Source: SZUA-451 sp034721895
Lineage (GTDB): Bacteria > Campylobacterota > Campylobacteria > Campylobacterales > Sulfurovaceae
Direction of reading: 5' to 3'
Length of the DNA: 28,286 bases
NCBI GenBank assembly: GCA_034721895.1
Contig: JAYEND010000019.1
Location: forward strand, 1-28,286
Shown: positions 22,269-28,286 of the stretch, piece after piece
Layout: each line of letters starts with the position of its first letter
Position numbering within the stretch: position 1 is the first letter of the stretch
Notes under the pieces: generated by a model
What the model was told of the DNA's origin: nothing
Database searches by the model: none
Seen by the model: the letters and a program-made list of their open reading frames with translations, nothing else
Position numbers and translations under genes: made by a program

Positions 22269-22388
22269 TTCATACTGCCTTTCATTAAATTTTGGCTTTT
22301 GAACTTTTGCACAATTCTTATCTATTAAAAGATCAATTGTTCGATATATTACCATAATTATCAAGAAACAATAAGTCTGAATATTAAA

Positions 22389-22416
22389 TTAGATAATAAT
22401 TCTCAGATTATTCTAA
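22389..22416. promoter_or_regulatory. Imperfect dyad between efflux operon and porin gene
   Basis: TTAGATAAT and ATTATTCTAA pair with one base bulged, around AATTCTCAG. T-rich sequence follows on the plus strand, but no plus-strand gene ends upstream, so a terminator makes little sense. It sits in the divergent control region and may be an operator. Weak evidence because the region is AT-rich. Confidence 0.3.
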
Positions 22417-22467
22417 TTTTTTGATTTTTTTGATTTTTTCTTAAGAAATAAACGCTATACTTTTAAT

Positions 22468-22482
22468 TGATAACAATTATCA
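22468..22482. promoter_or_regulatory. Fur-box-like site upstream of the porin gene
   Basis: TGATAACAATTATCA, which matches the 7-1-7 Fur consensus TGATAATnATTATCA at all but one defined base. TATACT (22484-22489) immediately follows and could be the -10 box, so a bound repressor would cover the promoter. It is 35 bases before the porin ATG. Fur binding would make the porin iron-controlled. Confidence 0.6.
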
Positions 22483-22517
22483 TATACTTTATCTATTAAA
22501 AAGGCTTATAAAGAATT

Positions 22518-23834
22518 ATGAAACAAAAAATCTTCTTCTTAACTATGCTCACTTCACTGATGGGAACATCACTCATGGCAGCTCCGGAAACTGATGTGCA
22601 GAGTGTCCGAAATCTGCTTGAAGAGCCCGACCTTTCTGGGACAACTCAACAGCAGGGCAGAGGACCACGTGATGTACGGAGCGTCAGGAACATACTTGGA
22701 GAATTCAATCCTGTTGAGCATACCAAATTTCAGATCAGAACAGGTTATATCAATTTGAATGAAGAGGGATCAGCACAAAGCAGTGCCTATGCGCTTGGAG
22801 GGCATTTTCACCTCAACACCAAGCGCTGGAATGGACTGAAACTTGGCGCTTCACTCTATACGGTTTTAAATCTGGGCATCAACCAGAACCCCCTCAGTGT
22901 CAATCCGGACTTCTTTGATGCGAATGATAACAGTTTTGCTCTTTTTTCGGAAGCCTTCATCGAAGGAAGATGGGGGAATACCGAGATCAAAGCTGGCCGT
23001 CAAAGCCTGGAAACACCTCATGCCGACAGTGATGATATCAGAATGATGCCAAACTACTTCACGGCTTATACGATCAACAACAACGATATCGATGGATTGA
23101 CACTCTCTGCGGGCTTGATCACTCAGATGGCCGGATGGGAAAATGGTATTGACAGTTCAAAATTCGTCAATATTGACGAAGTGCTCGGTACCGGGGCCGA
23201 TACAGATGGCATCTACTACGCTGCTGCGACCTATGAGGGTATCGAGAATCTGGAGTTGAGCCTCTGGTATTACAACTTTGATCAGATTTCCAATGTTCTC
23301 TATGCAGAAGCAGCCTACCAATATGCCATCGCTCCCAAAACTATCCTCTCCATGGGTCTGCAGTACGAATCGGCATCAGCGACAGGTGATGCCCTCCTGG
23401 GCGATATCGACTCTAACACTTTTGGTGCGAGAGCCAATATCAAGTTCAAAGATTTGGGTCTCAGAGTATTGGCTGCTTATAACAAAGTGACCGGGGATAC
23501 CGGTGTAAACCTCAGTCTGGGTGGCGGGCCTTTCTTTACTTCGATGGAAGATCAAACCCTCGATGCCATAGAACGCCCCGGAACTGCCTGGATGGTGGGT
23601 ACCGGCTTTAATTTCAAAAAGATAGGTATTGAAGGCTTAATAATCGGGCTTGCTTATGGTCACTTTGAAGCGGATGACGATTCACTTCATGCAGGTTCAG
23701 AGTTCGATGCCGTATTGAACTACGCGCTGGATGAAAAGTTAACTATCACAGCAGCTTTCGCCTCTATCGATCATGAAATAGAGAACAGTGAAGACTCTAA
23801 ACAGTTCAGAATCATTGCGAATTATAATTTTTAG
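22518..23834 (+). CDS. OprD-family outer membrane porin
   Basis: 438 residues. A signal peptide covers about 1-21 (ending MA-A). The mature barrel shows alternating strands with many Gly, Tyr and aromatic residues (FQIRTGYINLNEEG, GLKLGASLYTVLNLG, FIEGRWGNTEIKAGRQSLETPHADSD) and ends in the terminal Phe of FRIIANYNF, the signal for outer-membrane insertion. GRQSLETP...DDIRMMPN resembles the loop-3 region of OprD porins common in Campylobacterota. The N-terminal part has a short duplication, DVQSVRNLLEEP and DVRSVRNILGEF, before the barrel. A Fur-box-like site covers its promoter, so iron control is likely. It diverges from the efflux operon and converges on the histidine kinase. The substrate is not predictable. 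Confidence 0.83.
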   Translation: MKQKIFFLTMLTSLMGTSLMAAPETDVQSVRNLLEEPDLSGTTQQQGRGPRDVRSVRNILGEFNPVEHTKFQIRTGYINLNEEGSAQSSAYALGGHFHLNTKRWNGLKLGASLYTVLNLGINQNPLSVNPDFFDANDNSFALFSEAFIEGRWGNTEIKAGRQSLETPHADSDDIRMMPNYFTAYTINNNDIDGLTLSAGLITQMAGWENGIDSSKFVNIDEVLGTGADTDGIYYAAATYEGIENLELSLWYYNFDQISNVLYAEAAYQYAIAPKTILSMGLQYESASATGDALLGDIDSNTFGARANIKFKDLGLRVLAAYNKVTGDTGVNLSLGGGPFFTSMEDQTLDAIERPGTAWMVGTGFNFKKIGIEGLIIGLAYGHFEADDDSLHAGSEFDAVLNYALDEKLTITAAFASIDHEIENSEDSKQFRIIANYNF

Positions 23835-23850
23835 TCATTCGATCCAATCG

Positions 23851-25029
23851 TCATGGAAAAAGCAGGGTGAACTGACTCCCTTTTCCCTTCTCTGACTCAA
23901 GATCGATCTTGATGCCGTAGCGTTTACAGATTGTCAGCACAATATCCAGACCGATACCAAATCCTCCACGCTCTCTGTTTGCCCGCTTATAGCGCTTGAA
24001 AATATCTTTTTGGGCTGTTTGATCGATTCCGATCCCTTCATCAATGACGATGAGTTTCTTTCCCTCTATTTTTATGGTGATCGTTCCACCGCGGTCACTG
24101 TATTTGATCGCGTTGGAGAGGAGATTGTCGATCAGCCGTATTATGCTCTCTCGATCCATCTTCACAGTCAATTCATCCAAATACAATTGTGTAGTCAAAT
24201 GTTTTGCCTCTATCAACTCTTTGACGTACTCTACACGCTCCCTGACCACTTGAGTCAATAAGAGCACCTCGATCTTTTGTTCTCTGCTCTCTCCCTGCAG
24301 GCGATATGTCAATGAGCCGTACATTGTAGTCAATCGCTTGGCACTGGCTTCCAGACGTCTCAGCTTTTTGGGGTCACATCCTTTGAGGCTTTTCACAGTC
24401 ATAAGGATAGCCGAAACAGGCGTATTGAGCTCATGTGTCGTATCGGAGATAAATCTGTCCAATGAATCGATCTTGGTACGGACCGGTGCAAGAAAAAGCC
24501 GTCCCAGGAAATATCCAACTATTCCCATAGAGAGAAAAGAGAGGATCAGATAACTGATGATCTTCATGCGCAAAGCCTGTATTTTAGCAGAGAGGCTGCC
24601 CTCTTTGAGCACGATATAGTGCACACCCAGATGATTGCTGGGGTCCTCCAGTACGGCATAACAACGACCATCTTTGATCAGAAAACTTTCCTCAAACGCT
24701 TTAAACTCAGGGATTTCACTATAGATACTCGTTTCATTTTTATCATAATATCCTATATCAAAACGGCAATCTTTGAGATTCTCAAAATACTTTGTCCGAT
24801 CAATTGTTTCATCATGCATGGCAGTCATAATGATCTGGGAAGAGATATTTCTGGCCTGATACATCATCTCATACTTTGTCGAACTCTTCATCATGGAGGC
24901 ATTGTTCTCAAAAAAGAGATAACCTATGATCGCCAGAAGAATAAAGACCGATCCCAGGTAAAGTAGCAGAAAACGGTAGAGTGCCCCTCTCTCATAAGAT
25001 GTTAAAACGATAACCTTCTCCTTTAACAT
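23851..25029 (-). CDS. Sensor histidine kinase
   Basis: 392 residues from the ATG at 25029. The frame is open to 25113, but that start lies deeper in the regulator gene. Membrane helices at about 19-39 and 157-177 flank a periplasmic sensor of about 115 residues with two Cys (KDCRFD and GRCYAV). The HisKA H-box is THELNTP with His199. ATPase boxes follow: N-box LIDNLLSNAIKYSDRGG, G1 VIDEGIGID, and G2 GGFGIGLDI. It overlaps the response regulator by 38 bases, which indicates coupled translation. AAAGGAGAAGG lies inside the overlap but suits no usual downstream start codon. The signal is unknown; place beside the metal pump and porin suggests a metal or envelope signal. Confidence 0.9.
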   Translation of the reverse strand: MLKEKVIVLTSYERGALYRFLLLYLGSVFILLAIIGYLFFENNASMMKSSTKYEMMYQARNISSQIIMTAMHDETIDRTKYFENLKDCRFDIGYYDKNETSIYSEIPEFKAFEESFLIKDGRCYAVLEDPSNHLGVHYIVLKEGSLSAKIQALRMKIISYLILSFLSMGIVGYFLGRLFLAPVRTKIDSLDRFISDTTHELNTPVSAILMTVKSLKGCDPKKLRRLEASAKRLTTMYGSLTYRLQGESREQKIEVLLLTQVVRERVEYVKELIEAKHLTTQLYLDELTVKMDRESIIRLIDNLLSNAIKYSDRGGTITIKIEGKKLIVIDEGIGIDQTAQKDIFKRYKRANRERGGFGIGLDIVLTICKRYGIKIDLESEKGKGSQFTLLFP

Positions 25030-25645
25030 TCTCGATATACTCTTTCTCAAAGAGCTTTCGGAGGTTTTTGATATAGGTACGGATCGTGGCATGGGTCGGG
25101 ATATGTTCATCACTCCAGAGATTTTCGATCAGTTCATCACAGGAGATGATCTTGCCATGATTTCTGATGAAATATTCCAAAACAGCCGACTCTTTTTGGC
25201 GCATATGAAGCTCTGCTCCATCCTGATAAATCTTATGCGACCGGGGGTTAAAACGGATCACATCGAAAGTAATCTCATCTGAGAGTTGATAGATCTTTCC
25301 GATATGATCGATCCTTGCCTGCAGCTCTTCCAGCTCAAAAGGCTTCTTGAGATAATCATCTGCCCCAAGGGCAAAACCTTTCTTAAGGTCTTTAACCCCT
25401 GCCAGTGATGTGATATAGATCGCCGGTGTAGTGTTTCCTATATCCCGAAGATAGGAGAGAATTTCAAAACCATCGATATTGGGCACATTGACATCCAGAA
25501 GCAAAAGATCGTATCTACTCTCCCCTATTGCATCCAATGCCTTCTCTCCATCATAAAATGAAGTGACTTCATGTTCCTGCTCCAGCAGAAACTCTTCGAT
25601 GATCTCCTGAAGTATCGGATCATCTTCAAGCAGCAAAATTTTCAT
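24992..25645 (-). CDS. OmpR-type response regulator
   Basis: 217 residues. The receiver domain (1-115) has the acidic pair D8/D9, phosphate acceptor D51 (LLLLDVNVPNIDG), T79 and K101 (LKKPF). The C-terminal winged helix (about 125-217) shows IRFNPRSHKIYQDGAELHMRQKES, then THATIRTYIKNLRKLF and VKGEGYRF, as in the OmpR/PhoB class. AAAGG lies six bases before the ATG. It is transcribed before, and overlaps, the sensor kinase. The promoter region is shared with the divergent lipoprotein gene and holds two adjacent dyads, which may be its own targets. Confidence 0.93.
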   Translation of the reverse strand: MKILLLEDDPILQEIIEEFLLEQEHEVTSFYDGEKALDAIGESRYDLLLLDVNVPNIDGFEILSYLRDIGNTTPAIYITSLAGVKDLKKGFALGADDYLKKPFELEELQARIDHIGKIYQLSDEITFDVIRFNPRSHKIYQDGAELHMRQKESAVLEYFIRNHGKIISCDELIENLWSDEHIPTHATIRTYIKNLRKLFEKEYIENVKGEGYRFNIL

Positions 25646-25663
25646 ATCAAGCCTTTAAAACTA

Positions 25664-25690
25664 ATACATTATTGTATCACAGGAACTGTG
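25664..25690. promoter_or_regulatory. Two adjacent dyads between response regulator and lipoprotein genes
   Basis: ATACA/TGTAT around TTAT (25664-25677), directly followed by CACAG/CTGTG around GAA (25678-25690). Both are perfect but short. They sit in the 96-bp divergent spacer, so they could serve either gene, for example as the regulator's own binding site. Confidence 0.35.
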
Positions 25691-25729
25691 CAGCCCATTA
25701 CACAGAGAGCGGGTTCAAGCAACAAACGC

Positions 25730-25735
25730 TATAAT
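25730..25735 (+). promoter_or_regulatory. -10 box placed for a leaderless mRNA
   Basis: TATAAT ends only six bases before the ATG at 25742, so transcription would begin at or next to the A of the start codon. No Shine-Dalgarno is present. A similar ACGCTATA string lies in the porin leader at 22452. Confidence 0.5.
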
Positions 25736-25741
25736 TACGCC

Positions 25742-25957
25742 ATGAAAAAAATAATAGCAACTATAACGGTTTTGATTTTAATGACAGGGTGTACGCAGGT
25801 TGTCACAGCCCCTATCTCCGCAGCAGGAGCTGTGGCCGGAGCAGCCATAGATGTAACGGGATCTGCCGTGGGCGCAGCCATTGATGTGACAGGAAGTGCC
25901 GTCAAAGCAGCCTCTGACAATAATCAATCGAAGGGTGATTATTACCCCACCAACTAA
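25742..25957 (+). CDS. Small lipoprotein with tandem repeat
   Basis: 71 residues. The N-terminus MKKIIATITVLILMTGCTQ is a lipoprotein signal peptide, with Cys17 as the likely lipidated residue. The mature part is rich in Ala, Gly and Val and contains the unit GAAIDVTGSAV twice in tandem, then a short polar tail (SDNNQSKGDYYPTN). I took the ATG at 25742 because the signal peptide begins there; the longer frame from 25571 runs antisense into the regulator gene. The lack of a ribosome-binding site together with a close TATAAT suggests a leaderless mRNA. Its TAA is the first three bases of the third copy of the 17-bp motif. Function unknown. Confidence 0.78.
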   Translation: MKKIIATITVLILMTGCTQVVTAPISAAGAVAGAAIDVTGSAVGAAIDVTGSAVKAASDNNQSKGDYYPTN

Positions 25958-25971
25958 GGACACCTCTAAAG
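25955..25971 (+). repeat. 17-bp dispersed motif, copy 3
   Basis: TAAGGACACCTCTAAAG, starting on the TAA stop of the lipoprotein gene, as copy 1 starts on that of the DUF1566 gene. It ends one base before the stop of the chorismate mutase gene on the other strand. It differs from copy 1 at one base. Confidence 0.55.
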
Positions 25972-26271
25972 TTAGTATGTTTTTGCGTTCTTGTACTCCG
26001 CAACTTCACTCTCCACCATCGCATCGATCATACGCACATAGAGATCATTGATCAGGTTGGGAGAGAGCCCCAGAGAGATAGCCTGTTCCCTTGCCCGTGA
26101 AATGACATCAGAGATACGATCTTCCGCTTTGACCTCTTCTATCGAATTCTTGAAATGAGCGATCTGTCTGATATAGGCATTGCGTTTCGCGATCAGTGCG
26201 ACAATCTCCTCATCCACTTTGTCGATCTCTGCTCTTGCTTCATCAAGCGTATGACACTCCTTGATTTCCAT
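25972..26271 (-). CDS. Chorismate mutase (AroQ type)
   Basis: 99 residues, all helical, of the AroQ/PchB class that turns chorismate into prephenate for Phe and Tyr synthesis. Seen: an N-terminal helix LDEARAEIDKVDEEIVALIAKRN with the conserved Arg and the ID.vD.ei..Li..R pattern, then IRQIAHFK carrying the active-site Lys, EDRISDVISRARE, and the C-terminal helix NLINDLYVRMIDAMVESEV. It is a single-domain enzyme with no fused prephenate dehydratase. A PchB-like isochorismate-pyruvate lyase activity cannot be excluded from sequence alone. AGGAG lies six bases before the ATG. The neighbouring cytochrome gene on the same strand is 43 bp upstream. Confidence 0.9.
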   Translation of the reverse strand: MEIKECHTLDEARAEIDKVDEEIVALIAKRNAYIRQIAHFKNSIEEVKAEDRISDVISRAREQAISLGLSPNLINDLYVRMIDAMVESEVAEYKNAKTY

Positions 26272-26314
26272 TACTCTCTCCTTCTTGTCAAAATTAGTTA
26301 ATTATAGCAAAATA

Positions 26315-26881
26315 TCAGCCAGAAATCATTCGGGAGGTGATGCCTTTCTGGTCACTGTTATCAGCGATCACTACCCCGGCAATATGTAACGGCACGAAAA
26401 ATACAACAGCCCATGCCACAAACTCATGGACTTCCTTGATAGAGTGTGTAAAATCCTTTGTAATCCCCAATGCCTCATGCCAAGTCAGAACCAATCCGCT
26501 GACAGCCATAAAGATCAATATAAGATAAAAAAGTCTATATCCCCAGTGCACCATTCGCATATGCAATGATTCCTCGTCATCATACCCAAAACCCGCTTCC
26601 TCCCAAAATATCCAAATCCGGAACAGAAGCAGGAGTGCCAACATCACACCAAAGATAATATGCCACTCCCACATCGGAGCCCGTATCGCTTTGGCGACTG
26701 CTTTTGCCTGTTCAGCCGTCACATCAATGCCAAAAGAAGAGAGTTTTTCAGTGATCAGTGCAGCATTGTCGCGCCAACTCAAAAAGGTCTTTCGCAAAAA
26801 GAAAGTCCCTAATAAGCCTGTCACTGCCAAAGCATTCAACCAGTGCCAGATACGTATAGGTCGTGAATAGTCAATTCGCAT
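26315..26881 (-). CDS. Cytochrome b561/Ni-Fe-hydrogenase-type membrane cytochrome b
   Basis: 188 residues with four membrane helices. Candidate haem-ligand His lie in the helices: WHWLNALAVTGLLG (first helix), WEWHIIFGVMLALLLLFRIWIF (second), MVHWGYRLFYLILIFMAVSGLVL (third), and EVHEFVAWAVVFFVPLHIAGVVIADN (fourth). RPIRIWHWLNA and the LHIAG end match the cytochrome b561/HupC domain that carries electrons between quinone and partner enzymes. GGGAG lies six bases before the ATG. No hydrogenase or dehydrogenase subunits are beside it, so the partner is unknown. The upstream spacer to dnaK (26882-27035) holds the dnaK terminator and nothing else seen. Confidence 0.85.
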   Translation of the reverse strand: MRIDYSRPIRIWHWLNALAVTGLLGTFFLRKTFLSWRDNAALITEKLSSFGIDVTAEQAKAVAKAIRAPMWEWHIIFGVMLALLLLFRIWIFWEEAGFGYDDEESLHMRMVHWGYRLFYLILIFMAVSGLVLTWHEALGITKDFTHSIKEVHEFVAWAVVFFVPLHIAGVVIADNSDQKGITSRMISG

Positions 26882-27000
26882 TGTAATCTCCCTGACTTTT
26901 TATCGGGATTATAACATAGAAGTAAAGGGAGAAAGAGAATTCAAAATGAAAAACAGTTATTTTCCATTGTCAATTCTACAATTCTAACTAAAATAGAAAC

Positions 27001-27018
27001 CCCCGGATAAATCCGAGG
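27001..27018 (-). terminator. Intrinsic terminator after dnaK
   Basis: On the minus strand CCTCGGA and TCCGGGG form a seven-pair stem (one G-T pair) with a four-base loop, 17 bases after the dnaK stop. It is followed by GTTTCTATTTTAG, a T-rich tract. Confidence 0.75.
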
Positions 27019-27035
27019 ATGATGAGAAGCAAAAC

Positions 27036-28286
27036 TTATTCTACTTCTGCATCGATGACATCGTCATCATCCGCTTTTTTAGCACCGCCTCCAGCGCCGC
27101 CTGCCTGCTGCCCCTGCTCTTTGGCATAGACTGCTTCAGCAAGCTTGTGGCTCTTCTCGGTCAATACTTTCACCTTCTCTTCGATCTGCTCTTTGGTGGC
27201 AGCATCATCTTTGAGAAGTGTGTCGAGCTCTTCAATAGAAGATTCAATGCTTGCTTTTTCGCCTGCATCAAAGCTTTCTCCCAGATCAGTTAGAGATTTT
27301 TTAGTCTGGTGCACAAGAGCATCTGCCTGATTTCTGATATCAACCAATGCTTTTCTCTCTTCATCTTCTGCTTTATGTGCTTCAGCATCCTGTACCATCT
27401 TTTCGATCTCATCATCACTGAGTCCCGATGAACCGGTGATCTTGATCTCCTGAGATTTTCCTGTACCTTTATCCTGAGCACTTACTGTAAGGATACCGTT
27501 AGCATCGATATCAAAAGTTACTTCGATCTGAGGTACACCTCTTGGTGCCGCTGGAATATCTCTAAGCTCGAACATCCCCAGTGATTTGTTATCTTTGGAA
27601 AATTCACGCTCTCCCTGAAGGACATGAATACTTACCGCTGGCTGACTATCTTCTGCTGTAGAGAATATTTGAGACTTTTTCGCAGGAATCGTTGTTCCCT
27701 TCTCGATCACTTTAGTCGTCACACCGCCCAATGTTTCAATACCAAGGCTCAATGGTGTCACATCAAGAAGAAGTACATCTTTGACATCACCGGCAAGTAC
27801 ACCACCCTGGATCGCCGCACCCAATGCAACAACTTCATCAGGATTCACTGACTTGTTGAGATCTTTTCCAAAGAATTTTTTCACATCTTCCTGTACCAAT
27901 GGTACCCTGGTAGATCCACCGACCATTACGATCTCTTTGATATCTGCTTTACTCACTCCCGCATCTTTGAGTACTGATGCGATTGTTTTGATCGTTTCAT
28001 CAACCAGGTCAGAGATCAGAGATTCAAATTTCGCTCTGGTGATCTTCATCACAAGGTGCTTTGGCCCGCTTGCATCTGCAGTGATGAATGGTAGGTTTAT
28101 TTCTGTCTCAGTTGCACTTGAAAGCTCTTTTTTCGCTGCTTCTGCTGCATCTCTGAGTCTCTGAAGTGCCATAACATCAGCTTTAATATCAACACCTGTC
28201 TCACTCTTGAATTCACCGGCTACATAATCGATAATTCTATTATCAAAATCATCACCGCCGAGGAATGCATCTCCTCCTGTTGCCAT
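27036..28286 (-). CDS. dnaK: Chaperone DnaK (Hsp70), C-terminal two thirds (5' partial)
   Basis: The last 416 or so residues of DnaK; the frame runs off the window, and the ATG at 28286 is internal because the family continues before it. Seen: ATPase part GGDAFLGGDDFDNRIIDY, IKEIVMVGGSTRVPLVQ, NPDEVVALGAAIQGGVLAG; the linker DVLLLDVTPLSLGIETLGG; the substrate-binding beta domain TTIPAKKSQIFSTAEDSQPAVSIHVLQGERE and AAPRGVPQIEVTFDIDANGILTVSAQDK; then the helical lid and a Gly/Ala-rich tail ending DDVIDAEVE. The end matches the usual DnaK EEVD-like acidic tail of bacteria. It folds proteins with DnaJ and GrpE. The TerB-DnaJ protein at 11140-11907 could be a membrane-bound partner. Confidence 0.97.
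   Translation of the reverse strand: MATGGDAFLGGDDFDNRIIDYVAGEFKSETGVDIKADVMALQRLRDAAEAAKKELSSATETEINLPFITADASGPKHLVMKITRAKFESLISDLVDETIKTIASVLKDAGVSKADIKEIVMVGGSTRVPLVQEDVKKFFGKDLNKSVNPDEVVALGAAIQGGVLAGDVKDVLLLDVTPLSLGIETLGGVTTKVIEKGTTIPAKKSQIFSTAEDSQPAVSIHVLQGEREFSKDNKSLGMFELRDIPAAPRGVPQIEVTFDIDANGILTVSAQDKGTGKSQEIKITGSSGLSDDEIEKMVQDAEAHKAEDEERKALVDIRNQADALVHQTKKSLTDLGESFDAGEKASIESSIEELDTLLKDDAATKEQIEEKVKVLTEKSHKLAEAVYAKEQGQQAGGAGGGAKKADDDDVIDAEVE

Noticed and set aside
22389..22430. Terminator reading of the dyad plus T-rich run in the divergent spacer
   Set aside because: No plus-strand gene ends upstream and the stem is nearly all A/T with a bulge.
26945..26986. 13-codon frame (MKNSYFPLSILQF) before the dnaK terminator, considered as a leader peptide
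   Set aside because: There is no well-spaced ribosome-binding site and no gene downstream on that strand.
1..28286. tRNA, rRNA, riboswitch or replication origin
   Set aside because: No cloverleaf, rRNA-like stretch or DnaA-box cluster was recognised by eye. A covariance-model search would be needed to exclude small RNAs.

Overview
The window looks like a chromosomal segment of a low-to-moderate GC Campylobacterota bacterium, most like the Sulfurovum/Sulfurimonas group. This is inferred from protein character (HemJ-type protoporphyrinogen oxidase, OprD-type porin, compact overlapping genes, a CusA/CzcA-type exporter with its own small periplasmic proteins). No rRNA or tRNA gene was seen, so the placement is not proven.

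Layout. Positions 1-1906 hold the end of an aldo/keto reductase gene and two minus-strand genes (DUF2905, DUF937). Positions 1907-4420 are an AT-rich accessory patch: a gene-poor stretch with a perfect 23-bp dyad, two direct repeats of about 60 bp bracketing a lone AAA_14/DUF4143 ATPase, then a BrnT/BrnA toxin-antitoxin pair. Positions 4527-6080 encode two exported proteins, one built of alanine-rich nine-residue repeats and one with a DUF1566 domain. Positions 6136-10105 are minus-strand genes: a DUF2231 membrane protein with a long Ala/Glu/Pro tail, HemJ, an exported EEP-family nuclease/phosphatase, and a CvfB-like S1 protein. The last two overlap the same ribosome-binding region.

Positions 10216-12291 form a second accessory-looking patch. 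It has a ParA ATPase under a 53-bp nested palindrome, a 70-residue ribbon-helix-helix partner with an AT-hook-like tail, a TerB-DnaJ membrane protein, a duplicated fragment of the partner gene, and a 54-residue lysine-rich protein. Positions 12327-16239 hold a divergent redox pair: DsbD and a DUF255/YyaL-type thioredoxin-like protein.

Positions 16244-22268 are a minus-strand heavy-metal efflux operon: two small exported proteins, an outer-membrane channel, an adaptor and an RND pump, with ends that touch or overlap. An OprD-like porin with a near-consensus Fur box diverges from it. A two-component system follows, read toward the porin. The final part has a small lipoprotein (possibly leaderless), chorismate mutase, a cytochrome b561-type membrane protein, and the C-terminal two thirds of DnaK with its terminator.

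The most interesting items are the ParA/AT-hook module with its concentric palindrome and duplicated 16-bp palindrome, the repeat-bracketed ATPase, the nonapeptide-repeat exported protein, and a 17-bp motif found three times at gene ends.
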